Shown: in pieces, positions 45,175 through 52,501 of the stretch
Numbering within the stretch: position 1 is the stretch's first letter
Layout of the letters: each line of letters opens with the position of its first letter
DNA from: Planctomycetota bacterium
GTDB lineage: Bacteria; Planctomycetota; UBA1135; GCA-002686595
Direction of reading: 5' to 3'
Assembly (NCBI GenBank): GCA_029259595.1
Contig: JAJDEW010000007.1
Span: forward strand, 1-64,000
DNA: 64,000 nucleotides
Program-made: the position numbers and the translations under genes
The notes under the pieces: generated by a model
Databases searched by the model: none
What the model was told of the DNA's origin: nothing
What the model saw: the letters and a program-made list of their open reading frames with translations, nothing else

Positions 45175-45930
45175 TGCCGTTCCTGGTGTTCGCCATCCCG
45201 ACCATCAAGAAGAGGCCGGGGTGGAGGGCGGAACGGCGTGCCCTCCTCCGGTTGGAGATCAACCCAACCAGACTCCCAGCAGTCAACCGTACCCCGGCCT
45301 CGGGGCTGAGGTCGGGTTGAGCTGGAATGGGATCGAGTCCAGCTCGGTGCGCACCCTCACCAAAGTGAGATGCTGCTGGGACAGGTGGGACAGTACTGGG
45401 ACAGTGGTCGTGTCCCACCCAAAAACAGCACTGACGACCCCTACAAGGGCGTTTCTCTACCCTTCTTCCACCTTGGGACAGGAGAAGAGAGAATTGCTAT
45501 ACGCGAGAGGAGATAGGACCACCACCTCCCCCTTTATGTCGACATAAAGGGGAGGAGGTCCCTCGACGTGCTGCATAGGAGGAATCGTCGTAGTCCTGTC
45601 CCACCCCATCGCGACGCTGTAAGTCCATGCGGTGAAAGGACATAAGTCGGGACGGGGCTCTGTCCCAGGCGTGTCCCAGTCCTGTCCCACCCGGCGCCGT
45701 TCGGCAGGAGTGTGAAGGCTCACGCAGGCCGATTGACTACTGGATATGGTAGTTTTCCCACCTTTCTGGCCTCCTGGGGCGCTACATCTTGTGGTATGCC
45801 CCGAAATGGTCCGTCCCTCCGTCTCCGGGGCCGACAGGACCCTAACCCCGCAGGCCCACCCGGCCCAGGGCCATGCGGAAAGGGTTTCCTACCCCGGGGG
45901 TGTACCGGAATCGAGTCCCCGGGCGCAGTC
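45175..45930. other. Iteron-rich non-coding region, candidate replication origin
   Basis: 756 bp without a credible gene. It holds nine copies of TGGGACA or its complement (direct at 45377, 45386, 45397, 45474; inverted at 45411, 45597, 45661, 45672, 45683), spaced 9-11 bp within clusters, on both sides of a perfect 24-bp palindrome at 45529-45552. An 11-bp inverted repeat (GAGGCCGGGGT at 45212-45222, its complement at 45291-45301) lies at one side. Primase-helicase elements such as P4 start replication at iterons of this kind. Confidence 0.65.
45529..45552. repeat. Perfect 24-bp palindrome in the iteron region
   Basis: Each arm is CCCCTTTATGTC, meeting in the middle at GTCGAC. It is flanked by TGGGACA/TGTCCCA iterons on both sides and lies 380 bp from the 3' end of the second recombinase gene. 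It may be an origin core, an operator or a recombinase site. Confidence 0.7.
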
Positions 45931-46896
45931 CTAGAAGGGGACGAGGCTCGCAGCCTGGGCCATCGCCCGCTCGTCGCGCCGGTCGTATCGCTTCGTCGTC
46001 TCGACCGAAGCATGGCCCAAGAGGCGCCCCGTAGTAGCCAGGTCTACCCCGGCGTCCAGGAGCGCCGTGCAGGCCGTCCGGCGGAGGTCGTGCGGCGACA
46101 CGTCGCCGACGCCAGCCGTGCGCGCGATGTCGCGAAGGCGCTTCCATACGGCCGACGTGGTCAGCCTCCGGCCCCATCCGATCGTTCCTCCGCGCCGCAC
46201 CGGCAGGAGCAAGGCGCCCGCCTCCGCGCCGCGTACCTCGACCCAGTCCCGGACGGCTTCGAGCACGCCGTTGGTGAGCGGGACGAGCCGTTCCTTCGAG
46301 CCCTTTCCCCGGACGACGAGGGACGCCTCGTGTCCGTCTCGGAAGTCCTCCAAGTCGAGCCCGACCAGCTCCGCGCGTCGGAGCCCAGCGCGGGCCATGA
46401 GCGCGAGCGCGCACCGATCCCGGAGCCCCACGATGGTCGAGGGGTCGCACGCTGCCTTGATCCGCGCGACCTCGTCGGCAGAGAGCGCCCGGCCGGCTGG
46501 CAACGTCGTTCCCTTGATTCCCTTCACGTCCGCGACGCGGGCGAAGTCCTCGCCGGACATGAGCCCGAGTCGCCACGCCTCTCGTAGCGCGCCGCGCACG
46601 GCCGCGAGCTTCCGATTCACGGTCGCGGGCTTCTCTCCGCGTTCGGCGAGGAGCGTCCGCAGCGCGGCGACGTGCTGGTAGCGTACTGCCGACCAGTCCA
46701 AGGACTCGGCGTCGCATCCACCACCGGACAGGAGTCCGGCAGCGTCTCGTAGCGCGCTTGCCATCGTCCGCCGTGAGCCTTTCGCCAGCGACGCAAGGTA
46801 GACCGCCACCGGATGCCGTTCGAGCGGCAGAGGCTCAGCGAGAGCCGGCAGGCGTGAGCCAGCCGGCACGGGAACCCCGTTTGTTTCGTTCGTCAT
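45931..46896 (-). CDS. Second tyrosine recombinase of the element
   Basis: 321 residues from ATG 46896. N-terminal SAM-like core-binding domain (residues 25-115), then the catalytic domain with Arg173 (ARAGLRRAEL), Lys near 201 (RGKGSKER), His269 and Arg272 (SPHDLRRT), His295 (LLGHASVETT) and Tyr304 (TKRYDRR). All catalytic residues are present, and it is XerC/integron-like in size. It lies in the middle of the element beside the iteron region, not at an end. It may resolve multimers or mark an older, nested insertion. Confidence 0.88.
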   Translation of the reverse strand: MTNETNGVPVPAGSRLPALAEPLPLERHPVAVYLASLAKGSRRTMASALRDAAGLLSGGGCDAESLDWSAVRYQHVAALRTLLAERGEKPATVNRKLAAVRGALREAWRLGLMSGEDFARVADVKGIKGTTLPAGRALSADEVARIKAACDPSTIVGLRDRCALALMARAGLRRAELVGLDLEDFRDGHEASLVVRGKGSKERLVPLTNGVLEAVRDWVEVRGAEAGALLLPVRRGGTIGWGRRLTTSAVWKRLRDIARTAGVGDVSPHDLRRTACTALLDAGVDLATTGRLLGHASVETTKRYDRRDERAMAQAASLVPF

Positions 46897-46906
46897 GGTG
46901 CCCCCC

Positions 46907-47338
46907 TCAGTTGGTCCGGTAGAGGTAGAAGTCGCCGGACTCGCGCTCCTCGCCGTCGTACTGCGAAAGGAAGTGCCCGCGCCCGTCCGCCCCGATTGCG
47001 TCCGCTGCGAAGTCCTCGAAGCCCGCACCCGCTTCGATGAGCGCCAGAATGGGGGCGTTCGCGTCCTCGCACCGCTCCCCCTGGATCGCCTGCAACGTGT
47101 CCGCGTCGATGCCCTCGTGCGTGTAGTCGGCGAGGAACTCGGGCCGAAAGGCCCAGACGCTCTCGCGGATGTACTCACGCGCGGCCGTGTCGGCTTCCTC
47201 GTCCGTCAAGACGAGCCACTCCTCCCCGTCTGCCTCGTAGGTGTGGTCTCCGTAGGTGGCTTCCTGCACGTCCTCAACGTCGAGGGAAAGGAAGCTGGCA
47301 AGCACTGCGGCACGGTCGGTAGTCTTGGTGTGGGTCAT
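46907..47338 (-). CDS. Phage/plasmid-type acidic hypothetical protein
   Basis: 143 residues, acidic. The phrases FLSLDVEDVQEATY, EWLVLTDEEADTAAREYI and AISADG-like DAIGADGRGHFLSQYDGEE occur in small proteins of phages and plasmids whose role is unknown. It precedes the second recombinase gene by 10 bp and probably shares its transcript. Confidence 0.6.
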   Translation of the reverse strand: MTHTKTTDRAAVLASFLSLDVEDVQEATYGDHTYEADGEEWLVLTDEEADTAAREYIRESVWAFRPEFLADYTHEGIDADTLQAIQGERCEDANAPILALIEAGAGFEDFAADAIGADGRGHFLSQYDGEERESGDFYLYRTN

Positions 47339-47737
47339 GGAATCGGTAACCTCGATTCAGTGGCCAAGCGGGTGCGTCGGGTTCCAGCCCGGCGCGCTCG
47401 CGTTCTAGTTCGTGTGTGCTCTCCTCTTCGGTGAGCGGGTCGCTCGAACTGTTGCGAGAATATTGATTCTCGTCCGTTTGTTTTCGTGACCTACTTCGAC
47501 CCTATCCCCGTATCGGAGGACGTGCGGCGCACTTGTTCCAGTTCGTTTCGCGCGTCGGTGTGCGCGCGTCGATCGGGTCGAGGTCGGAGAGGGTGGCTAC
47601 GTAGAGCCTTTTCGAGAAACGCTCCTCCGACCCTCTTGGTCAAAAGTGCTGACCCCACGAGAACGTGCAGAGCTTGGAGATTGCGCAGGCTAGACACCTA
47701 CCCTGGAACCGACGCGACGACTCGGTAGCCTCGGGGT
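47339..47737. other. Divergent intergenic region of 399 bp with an inverted repeat
   Basis: Separates the minus-strand recombinase block from a plus-strand gene, so it should contain two promoters. The one clear element is an inverted repeat at 47455-47472. Composition is locally AT-richer (around 47460-47490) than the neighbourhood. No gene is supported. Confidence 0.45.
47455..47472. promoter_or_regulatory. Operator-like inverted repeat
   Basis: CGAGAAT, four bases, then ATTCTCG: a perfect 7-bp arm palindrome in the divergent promoter region. It is a likely binding site for a dimeric regulator; which one is unknown. Confidence 0.45.
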
Positions 47738-48328
47738 GTGAGCCCTGAAGACGTACCCTGCGCAAGCCGCGACGAGAGGCCAGACGATTCGTTCGAGGCG
47801 ATCGTGTCTGCCTACATCCGCGACTACCGTCAGCGCGCCGGTCGGGAACTCCGGTTCTTCAAAGCTCAGCGCAGTCTTCCCGACGTGGTCAGCCGAGCAG
47901 CCATGTGTGAGCTGCCGAGCGGCAAGCGTCACCCTCACCAATACCGGATCCCACGCGAGTCGCTGGAGGAAGCCCGCCGTCGGCTACTCGGTACGGACCT
48001 CGCCGGCTGCCAGTCGTTCGACGAACTGCACGACCGGATCGAAGAGACCATCGGGGACATCCACATGGTTGGACCCCTCGTCACCTACGACATCGCGCAC
48101 CGGATTGGAGCGTACATCGAGCTCGAACCGACTCGGGTCTACCTGCACTCCGGAACTCGCGACGGTGCGCGCACACTTGGACTCGGTCGGGGACGGAAGA
48201 CGCTCGAAGTCTCCGAGCTGCCCCGTGCCTTTCACCGGCTGAGCGCGGCGGAGAACGAGGACTGTCTGTGCATCTACAAACGCGAGATTGGAGCGGCTGC
48301 CCGACTAAGCGGCGTCGAGCGTCAGTGA
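47738..48328 (+). CDS. Conserved hypothetical protein with HhH-like segment
   Basis: 196 residues from GTG 47738. A segment around IGDIHMVGPLVTYDIAHRIG resembles a helix-hairpin-helix, followed by VYLHSGTRDGARTLGL and later EDCLCIYKREI. No catalytic assignment can be made. It overlaps the opposing gene tail-to-tail by 24 bp, so the two form a tight convergent pair of cargo genes. Confidence 0.5.
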   Translation: MSPEDVPCASRDERPDDSFEAIVSAYIRDYRQRAGRELRFFKAQRSLPDVVSRAAMCELPSGKRHPHQYRIPRESLEEARRRLLGTDLAGCQSFDELHDRIEETIGDIHMVGPLVTYDIAHRIGAYIELEPTRVYLHSGTRDGARTLGLGRGRKTLEVSELPRAFHRLSAAENEDCLCIYKREIGAAARLSGVERQ

Positions 48329-48991
48329 CTCGTCTACTCCGTAGGTGCGCCAGCGCTCCTCGCGTTGCTTCGCACTCTGCCGAAGCACATGAACGGCGGT
48401 CGCGGCGCTCAAGGGCATCGGCGCCTTGTGCCAGCACTCCACGTAGGGTACGCAGTCATTCGGGCAGACACCGTCGCCCACAGATCTCCAATACTCCCAG
48501 GGACCGGGCAGTGCGTCGCGATCCTCGAACTGTACGATGAAAACAGGCCGGTACGGCACACCGGCGTAGTCCGGATCGCTGAACGTCCGAATGGTGTTCT
48601 GCACGCGCTCTTCCTCAGTGAGATCCGGCTCGCCTGGATGTAGCGTGATGTACCGAGCCGCCAACTCCCACTGCTTCGCGACAAGCTCGATGCACGGACT
48701 CTCGAAGTCGAATAGGCAGACTCCGCCGAGACTCCATCCGCGACAACGCGGCGATTTCTCGAACATGGGCGTGCGTCCACCATCATTGGGCAGGATCGAA
48801 CCGGCCTCCTTGATTCCGGCCCATCCCTTGACACCCGTGACGTGAAAGACTCCATGCCGGAGGACCGAGGACACGTTGGGCCATAGCCGGTCCCTCTTCA
48901 GGTCCTCGATCGTCGCGTGGACGTGCCCTAGCTCCTCCGCGTCGAGGAAGGCGTGTGGATCGCGCAGGCGTTCACACGGGGTGTCGTTCAT
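48305..48991 (-). CDS. Hypothetical protein, possibly ADP-ribosyltransferase-fold
   Basis: 228 residues from ATG 48991. The run FHVTGVKGWAGIKEAGSILPN recalls the opening of ADP-ribosyltransferase-type folds (His, then a helix, then a glycine loop), but later motifs are not clear enough to claim it. Several Trp and Cys residues occur in the C-terminal half (WEYWRSVGDGVCPNDC). It is convergent with and overlapping the 47738 gene. Unknown cargo. Confidence 0.4.
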   Translation of the reverse strand: MNDTPCERLRDPHAFLDAEELGHVHATIEDLKRDRLWPNVSSVLRHGVFHVTGVKGWAGIKEAGSILPNDGGRTPMFEKSPRCRGWSLGGVCLFDFESPCIELVAKQWELAARYITLHPGEPDLTEEERVQNTIRTFSDPDYAGVPYRPVFIVQFEDRDALPGPWEYWRSVGDGVCPNDCVPYVECWHKAPMPLSAATAVHVLRQSAKQREERWRTYGVDESLTLDAA

Positions 48992-48999
48992 GACCGGCT

Positions 49000-50055
49000 C
49001 TAGCGAGTGGCCCGCGTTGCGAGCAGCTTGCCGTTCGCGTCGTAGAGCGCGGCACACTGGATGTCGCCGATGAGATAGCGCACATCGGTCTTGCGATCGT
49101 ACGGCGCCCGGAGGGTCGGCGAGAACGTGTCCACGCCGGTCACGTAGAACGGCGGAGCCGGGGAGACGAGGATCGCCGCGCGTAGCCCGCCTTCTTTGAG
49201 CGCCTTGGCGGTACTCGGGTCGGCCTTGATCTCGAACGCGACAGGCTCGGGAGTCTCCTTGCCGTACTTGTAGGGTTCCGGGGCCTCGACCCACACGTTC
49301 TCCTTGTACTTGCCTTCGCGCTCGAACACACCGCGCGCGACACCCTCCTGCTTGGTGATCGTCGCGGTCGCGCCGAAGGCGTTCGAGCCGTCATAGGTTC
49401 CCACGTTTCTCCGCTCACGGGGGAGAGCCCACATGACGTTGGAAGAGATGGTGCTGAACCCCAACTCCTGCCCGGACTTTCTCAGCTCCGATCCGTAGCC
49501 GAACGCCGCGTTGAGTTCGTCGCTGGACGCGCGCGTGTTCGTCAGCGCGTACGTGACGACCACGAGTATCTGCTTGTCCGCGTCGTAGCGTGCATACTCG
49601 TCATCGACGGGCGTTTCGATCAGGTAGAGCTTCTCGCAGTCCGCCCGCGCGACTGCCTGGCGCTCCTCGAACTGACTCGTGGTCTCGAATTCGTCTTTGA
49701 AGCGCGGGATCTCGCGGACTTGGGCGAAGACACTGTCGAACGTGACAGGCGACCCCATCTCACTCACGATGGTCGTGAACGTTGGCGCGGGCGGTTCCTT
49801 GGGCTCCACCTTGGCCACCTTCACGGGCTTGCTCTTCGCCTTGGCCGGCGCGGGAGGATCGACCGGCTGAGCAACCTCGGGCGTCGCTACCGGCTGCGCA
49901 GCTATCGGGGCCGCGACCGCCTGTGCGGACGGAGGGGCTTGTCGCGCTGTCGGGGTACTCGCCGGAGGCGACTGAACTCGCTGAGATGCGACTTGGGGCG
50001 TCGTCGAACACGCGGCGAGCCCTGCCAAAGTCATGGTTCCAAGAAAGCGCTTCAT
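49000..50055 (-). CDS. Lipoprotein of the element
   Basis: 351 residues from ATG 50055 with a lipobox (LAAC). A long Pro/Ala/Gln/Lys-rich linker (residues 25-90) spans away from the membrane to a folded domain from about residue 100 (TFTTIVSEMGSPVTFDSVFAQV). No known domain. A lipoprotein inside a satellite could alter the cell surface, for example against other phages, but this is conjecture. Confidence 0.55.
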   Translation of the reverse strand: MKRFLGTMTLAGLAACSTTPQVASQRVQSPPASTPTARQAPPSAQAVAAPIAAQPVATPEVAQPVDPPAPAKAKSKPVKVAKVEPKEPPAPTFTTIVSEMGSPVTFDSVFAQVREIPRFKDEFETTSQFEERQAVARADCEKLYLIETPVDDEYARYDADKQILVVVTYALTNTRASSDELNAAFGYGSELRKSGQELGFSTISSNVMWALPRERRNVGTYDGSNAFGATATITKQEGVARGVFEREGKYKENVWVEAPEPYKYGKETPEPVAFEIKADPSTAKALKEGGLRAAILVSPAPPFYVTGVDTFSPTLRAPYDRKTDVRYLIGDIQCAALYDANGKLLATRATR

Positions 50056-50075
50056 GCTGTCTTCTCTGCGGGGAA

Positions 50076-50699
50076 TCAAAGGACCATCGTGGCCAGGTCG
50101 TCGAAGAACGCGCGGATGCTGCCGGAGAACCCGTCAAGGCATCCATCCTCAAGCACGATCTCACCTCTGTCGGTCAGTTCGATGCCTTTGAGAGTGGCGA
50201 CAGCGCTCAAGACCGCCTTGTTGTCACGCACCTCGCCGGCTTCATGCACAAGGCAGTTGCGGACGACGCGATAGTGACCGTTCAACATGCACCATTCGGG
50301 CGACGTTCCAGGGAACGGGCGTTCGCACTTCTCTTCGATGAACCGACGCGCGCGGTCGAGATATGATTCTCGTGGCTTCCCCTTGAACTTGCGGAACTCG
50401 CCCCGTTTGAGCAAGTCACACACACGCCGCAGGCGGTGTTCGAGTACAGAGTACAAGGCGATGTACGTGGTCGATCTCAGGAGCGGCGGGAACTCATCGC
50501 GGACGAGCGCGATCTCGTCATACATCCGGTCGTAGAAGTCCTCCTGCTCCTCAGGAGGCAGCGCGTCTCCTCGCTCGCCGATACGATCCAGGTCAGCAGC
50601 GAGAGAACCCGTGACAGAGCTGCGGTATTCCTGGAACTTCTCTAGCTCGAAGGCGAGCAGTCGAAGGAACATGGAAGCACGTCTACTGCGCGGTGCCAT
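50076..50699 (-). CDS. HEPN-domain-like protein
   Basis: 207 residues. The start at 50699 is chosen because AGGAG lies 7 nt upstream, although it overlaps the previous gene by 17 bp; ATG 50672 has no ribosome-binding site. It is all-helical, with an RX4H motif in RVVRNCLVHEAG (Arg147, His152), the ribonuclease motif of HEPN domains. HEPN proteins commonly act as RNA-cutting toxins in abortive infection or toxin-antitoxin pairs. A partner nucleotidyltransferase is not seen nearby. Confidence 0.6.
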   Translation of the reverse strand: MAPRSRRASMFLRLLAFELEKFQEYRSSVTGSLAADLDRIGERGDALPPEEQEDFYDRMYDEIALVRDEFPPLLRSTTYIALYSVLEHRLRRVCDLLKRGEFRKFKGKPRESYLDRARRFIEEKCERPFPGTSPEWCMLNGHYRVVRNCLVHEAGEVRDNKAVLSAVATLKGIELTDRGEIVLEDGCLDGFSGSIRAFFDDLATMVL

Positions 50700-51513
50700 C
50701 CGACTTCTCCTCCGCGAATCGTACCTCGGTGATCTTGGCTTCGATGCTGCCTTCCTTCCACTCGCTCGGTACGGACTTCGCGGTGTAGAAGCGGCCCTTC
50801 TCCATCTGCCACACGTAGCCAGGCTTGAGCGGGTCGTTGTTCCTCGACGAGTACGAGCTGACGTTCACGGGGTGGAAGTCTTCCTCGGCGATGATCCCGC
50901 CCGACTCGTCTTTGAAGTAGACGGTGATCTTCACCCTCTCCAACGTCTGGTCGCCCTTGTTCTTCAGCTTGAAGAGAACGCCGGGGACTTCTCCGTCGAG
51001 GATCGCGTTCATGTACGACGCCTCAACGTCGTAGAGGTCGAGCTGGTCGGCGATGTACGACGCCTGCCGATCCTTCTTTGCTTGCTCCGCCTGGGCCCTT
51101 TCTTGCTCTCGTTGCTGGCGCTCTTGCTGCTCTTGTTCTTCCCGCTGCGCACGCTCCTGTGCGATACGCTCGCGTGCCGTGTCCATCTGAGTGGAGACTT
51201 CTTCCGCCGTCTCCGAGATGGCAACCGAAGCTCCTCCGGTTGAAAGGAGCGGCACGCCCACTCCAGCGATGGACAGGACGCCACCGAGCAAGGGAAGCCC
51301 GGCACCTTTGAACTTCCGCATGACAGCGAGGAGAAGCCCGATGCCGGCGAGCACGAGTCCGAGCACGGCGACGGGGATGGCGAACAGGCCAAGGAACGGA
51401 ACCCAACCGAATAGGAGGGCCATGATCCCGACGACGATGGCGGCGATCCCCATCGTGAGTGAGGCGGTGTTCTTCGTGGTCAGCGAGACTTCGTGGGGCG
51501 CGGTTTGTGACAT
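50683..51513 (-). CDS. Membrane protein with coiled coil and FxLYD-like domain
   Basis: 276 residues. Three hydrophobic helices fill residues 15-95 (AAIVVGIMALLFGWVPFLGLF). A Gln/Glu/Arg coiled coil follows (about 105-150). The C-terminal domain (GVLFKLKNKGDQTLERVKITVYFKDESGGI) resembles FxLYD-type extracytoplasmic domains. It is translationally linked to the HEPN gene that follows, so the two may act as a membrane sensor plus effector. Function unknown. Confidence 0.6.
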   Translation of the reverse strand: MSQTAPHEVSLTTKNTASLTMGIAAIVVGIMALLFGWVPFLGLFAIPVAVLGLVLAGIGLLLAVMRKFKGAGLPLLGGVLSIAGVGVPLLSTGGASVAISETAEEVSTQMDTARERIAQERAQREEQEQQERQQREQERAQAEQAKKDRQASYIADQLDLYDVEASYMNAILDGEVPGVLFKLKNKGDQTLERVKITVYFKDESGGIIAEEDFHPVNVSSYSSRNNDPLKPGYVWQMEKGRFYTAKSVPSEWKEGSIEAKITEVRFAEEKSDGTAQ

Positions 51514-51598
51514 GACTAGCTCAACGTGCAGGGGAGATCCCCATCCGGATCAGTTGGGACGGATCCGTGGCGGGAAAGGGGGGAACAAAGGTTCCTCG

Positions 51599-51630
51599 GC
51601 AATCCCCTGGCGGGTGCTTTAGGGGATTGC
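51599..51630. other. 10-bp stem hairpin
   Basis: GCAATCCCCT at 51599-51608 pairs with AGGGGATTGC at 51621-51630, loop of 12. On the minus strand it follows the terminator at 51663-51694; it could be an attenuator or leader structure of the 51513 operon. Confidence 0.5.
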
Positions 51631-51654
51631 TCCGCCAGCCCCGCGAGTCCCGAG

Positions 51655-51694
51655 AAAAAAGGTGGGCCAGTGCAGCTCGCATTGCACTGGCCCA
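51655..51694 (-). terminator. Intrinsic terminator on the minus strand
   Basis: TGGGCCAGTGCA (51663-51674) and TGCACTGGCCCA (51683-51694) form a perfect 12-bp stem with an 8-nt loop. Reading leftward it is followed by CC and then six T (51655-51660), a textbook rho-independent terminator. No leftward gene precedes it, so it either ends a short minus-strand RNA starting under the terminase promoter region or attenuates the downstream operon. Confidence 0.75.
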
Positions 51695-51865
51695 GAGGGG
51701 GCGCCCGAGAGAGGCGCGTGCGGGGAGGGAGAGAGAACCCCGCCGAGGGAGAGAGGGTGACTTCGGCCCCATCGTAGCCTGGCCTGCGACTTTCATGCAC
51801 CAGGCCATCGAGAGATAAGAAACTGCATTGTCTTGCGCGATCCCGTGGGGGTGCTACCACCACTC

Positions 51866-52501
51866 ATGGAACGCCCCAGTACCGAGTTTTCCGATGCCCT
51901 AGCCAACCGGCTGGGCAGCACGCCTCGTGAGGGTTTGCAGAAGCCGGACCCAGTCGTACGCGCTTCCCAGGGCGATGCCCGGCGCCGCGTGGACCCCGAG
52001 GCTGCCTTCCGAGTCTGGAGCGCAATGGGCTCCGGCCGGAGCTACGCGGCCGTCGCGCGCGAGTTCGACGTGGCCGACAGCACCATCCTCCGACTTGCGC
52101 GGAGAGGGAGCTGGGATAAGCGGCTCGCGTTGATCGAAGCCCCGGCGCGGGATGAAGCCGACGAGGAGCTTCGGCTCGCCGTTCGCGAGATGAACGACCA
52201 CCACATCAAGGTGGCGCAAGATCTCGTGCGCAAGGGTGCGGACGCTCTCTGCTACCTCGAACCGTCGTCCGTTCCCGAAGCTCTCCGTCTCATCGAGGTC
52301 GGTAGTAAGCTGGAACGACAGGCGCGGGGCGAGCCGGAATCGAAGCGCACGCTGACCATCGAGACCATCCTCCGTGAGAGGTTCGAGGCGCTCGTGGCAT
52401 ACGACGAGCCGCGAACGATCGAGGCTGAGATCCGTCCTCGTCGGCAAGTGACAATTGACGTTCCCGACCTCGACAGCGACGACGACGAAGGTGTCGAGTA
52501 G
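51866..52501 (+). CDS. Terminase small subunit (TerS)-like protein
   Basis: 211 residues from ATG 51866. An HTH with the small-terminase flavour (GRSYAAVAREFDVADSTILRLA, then RGSWDKRL) occupies residues 50-85, followed by a long helical oligomerisation region and an acidic tail (DVPDLDSDDDEG). The stop codon overlaps the GTG start of the large subunit by one base. In phages and satellites TerS recognises the packaging site on the DNA, so this protein should define what is packaged. Confidence 0.75.
   Translation: MERPSTEFSDALANRLGSTPREGLQKPDPVVRASQGDARRRVDPEAAFRVWSAMGSGRSYAAVAREFDVADSTILRLARRGSWDKRLALIEAPARDEADEELRLAVREMNDHHIKVAQDLVRKGADALCYLEPSSVPEALRLIEVGSKLERQARGEPESKRTLTIETILRERFEALVAYDEPRTIEAEIRPRRQVTIDVPDLDSDDDEGVE

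Larger units (their letters stand above)
51514..51865. other. Gene-free region of 352 bp with two strong hairpins
   Basis: Lies between a leftward operon and the rightward terminase genes. It contains two hairpins (51599-51630 and 51663-51694), the second with a T-run on the minus strand. No reading frame here has coding character. Confidence 0.5.

Noticed and set aside
51516-51863. Minus-strand 115-codon frame over the hairpin region
   Set aside because: It is interrupted in sense by strong hairpins and a terminator and has no coding character.
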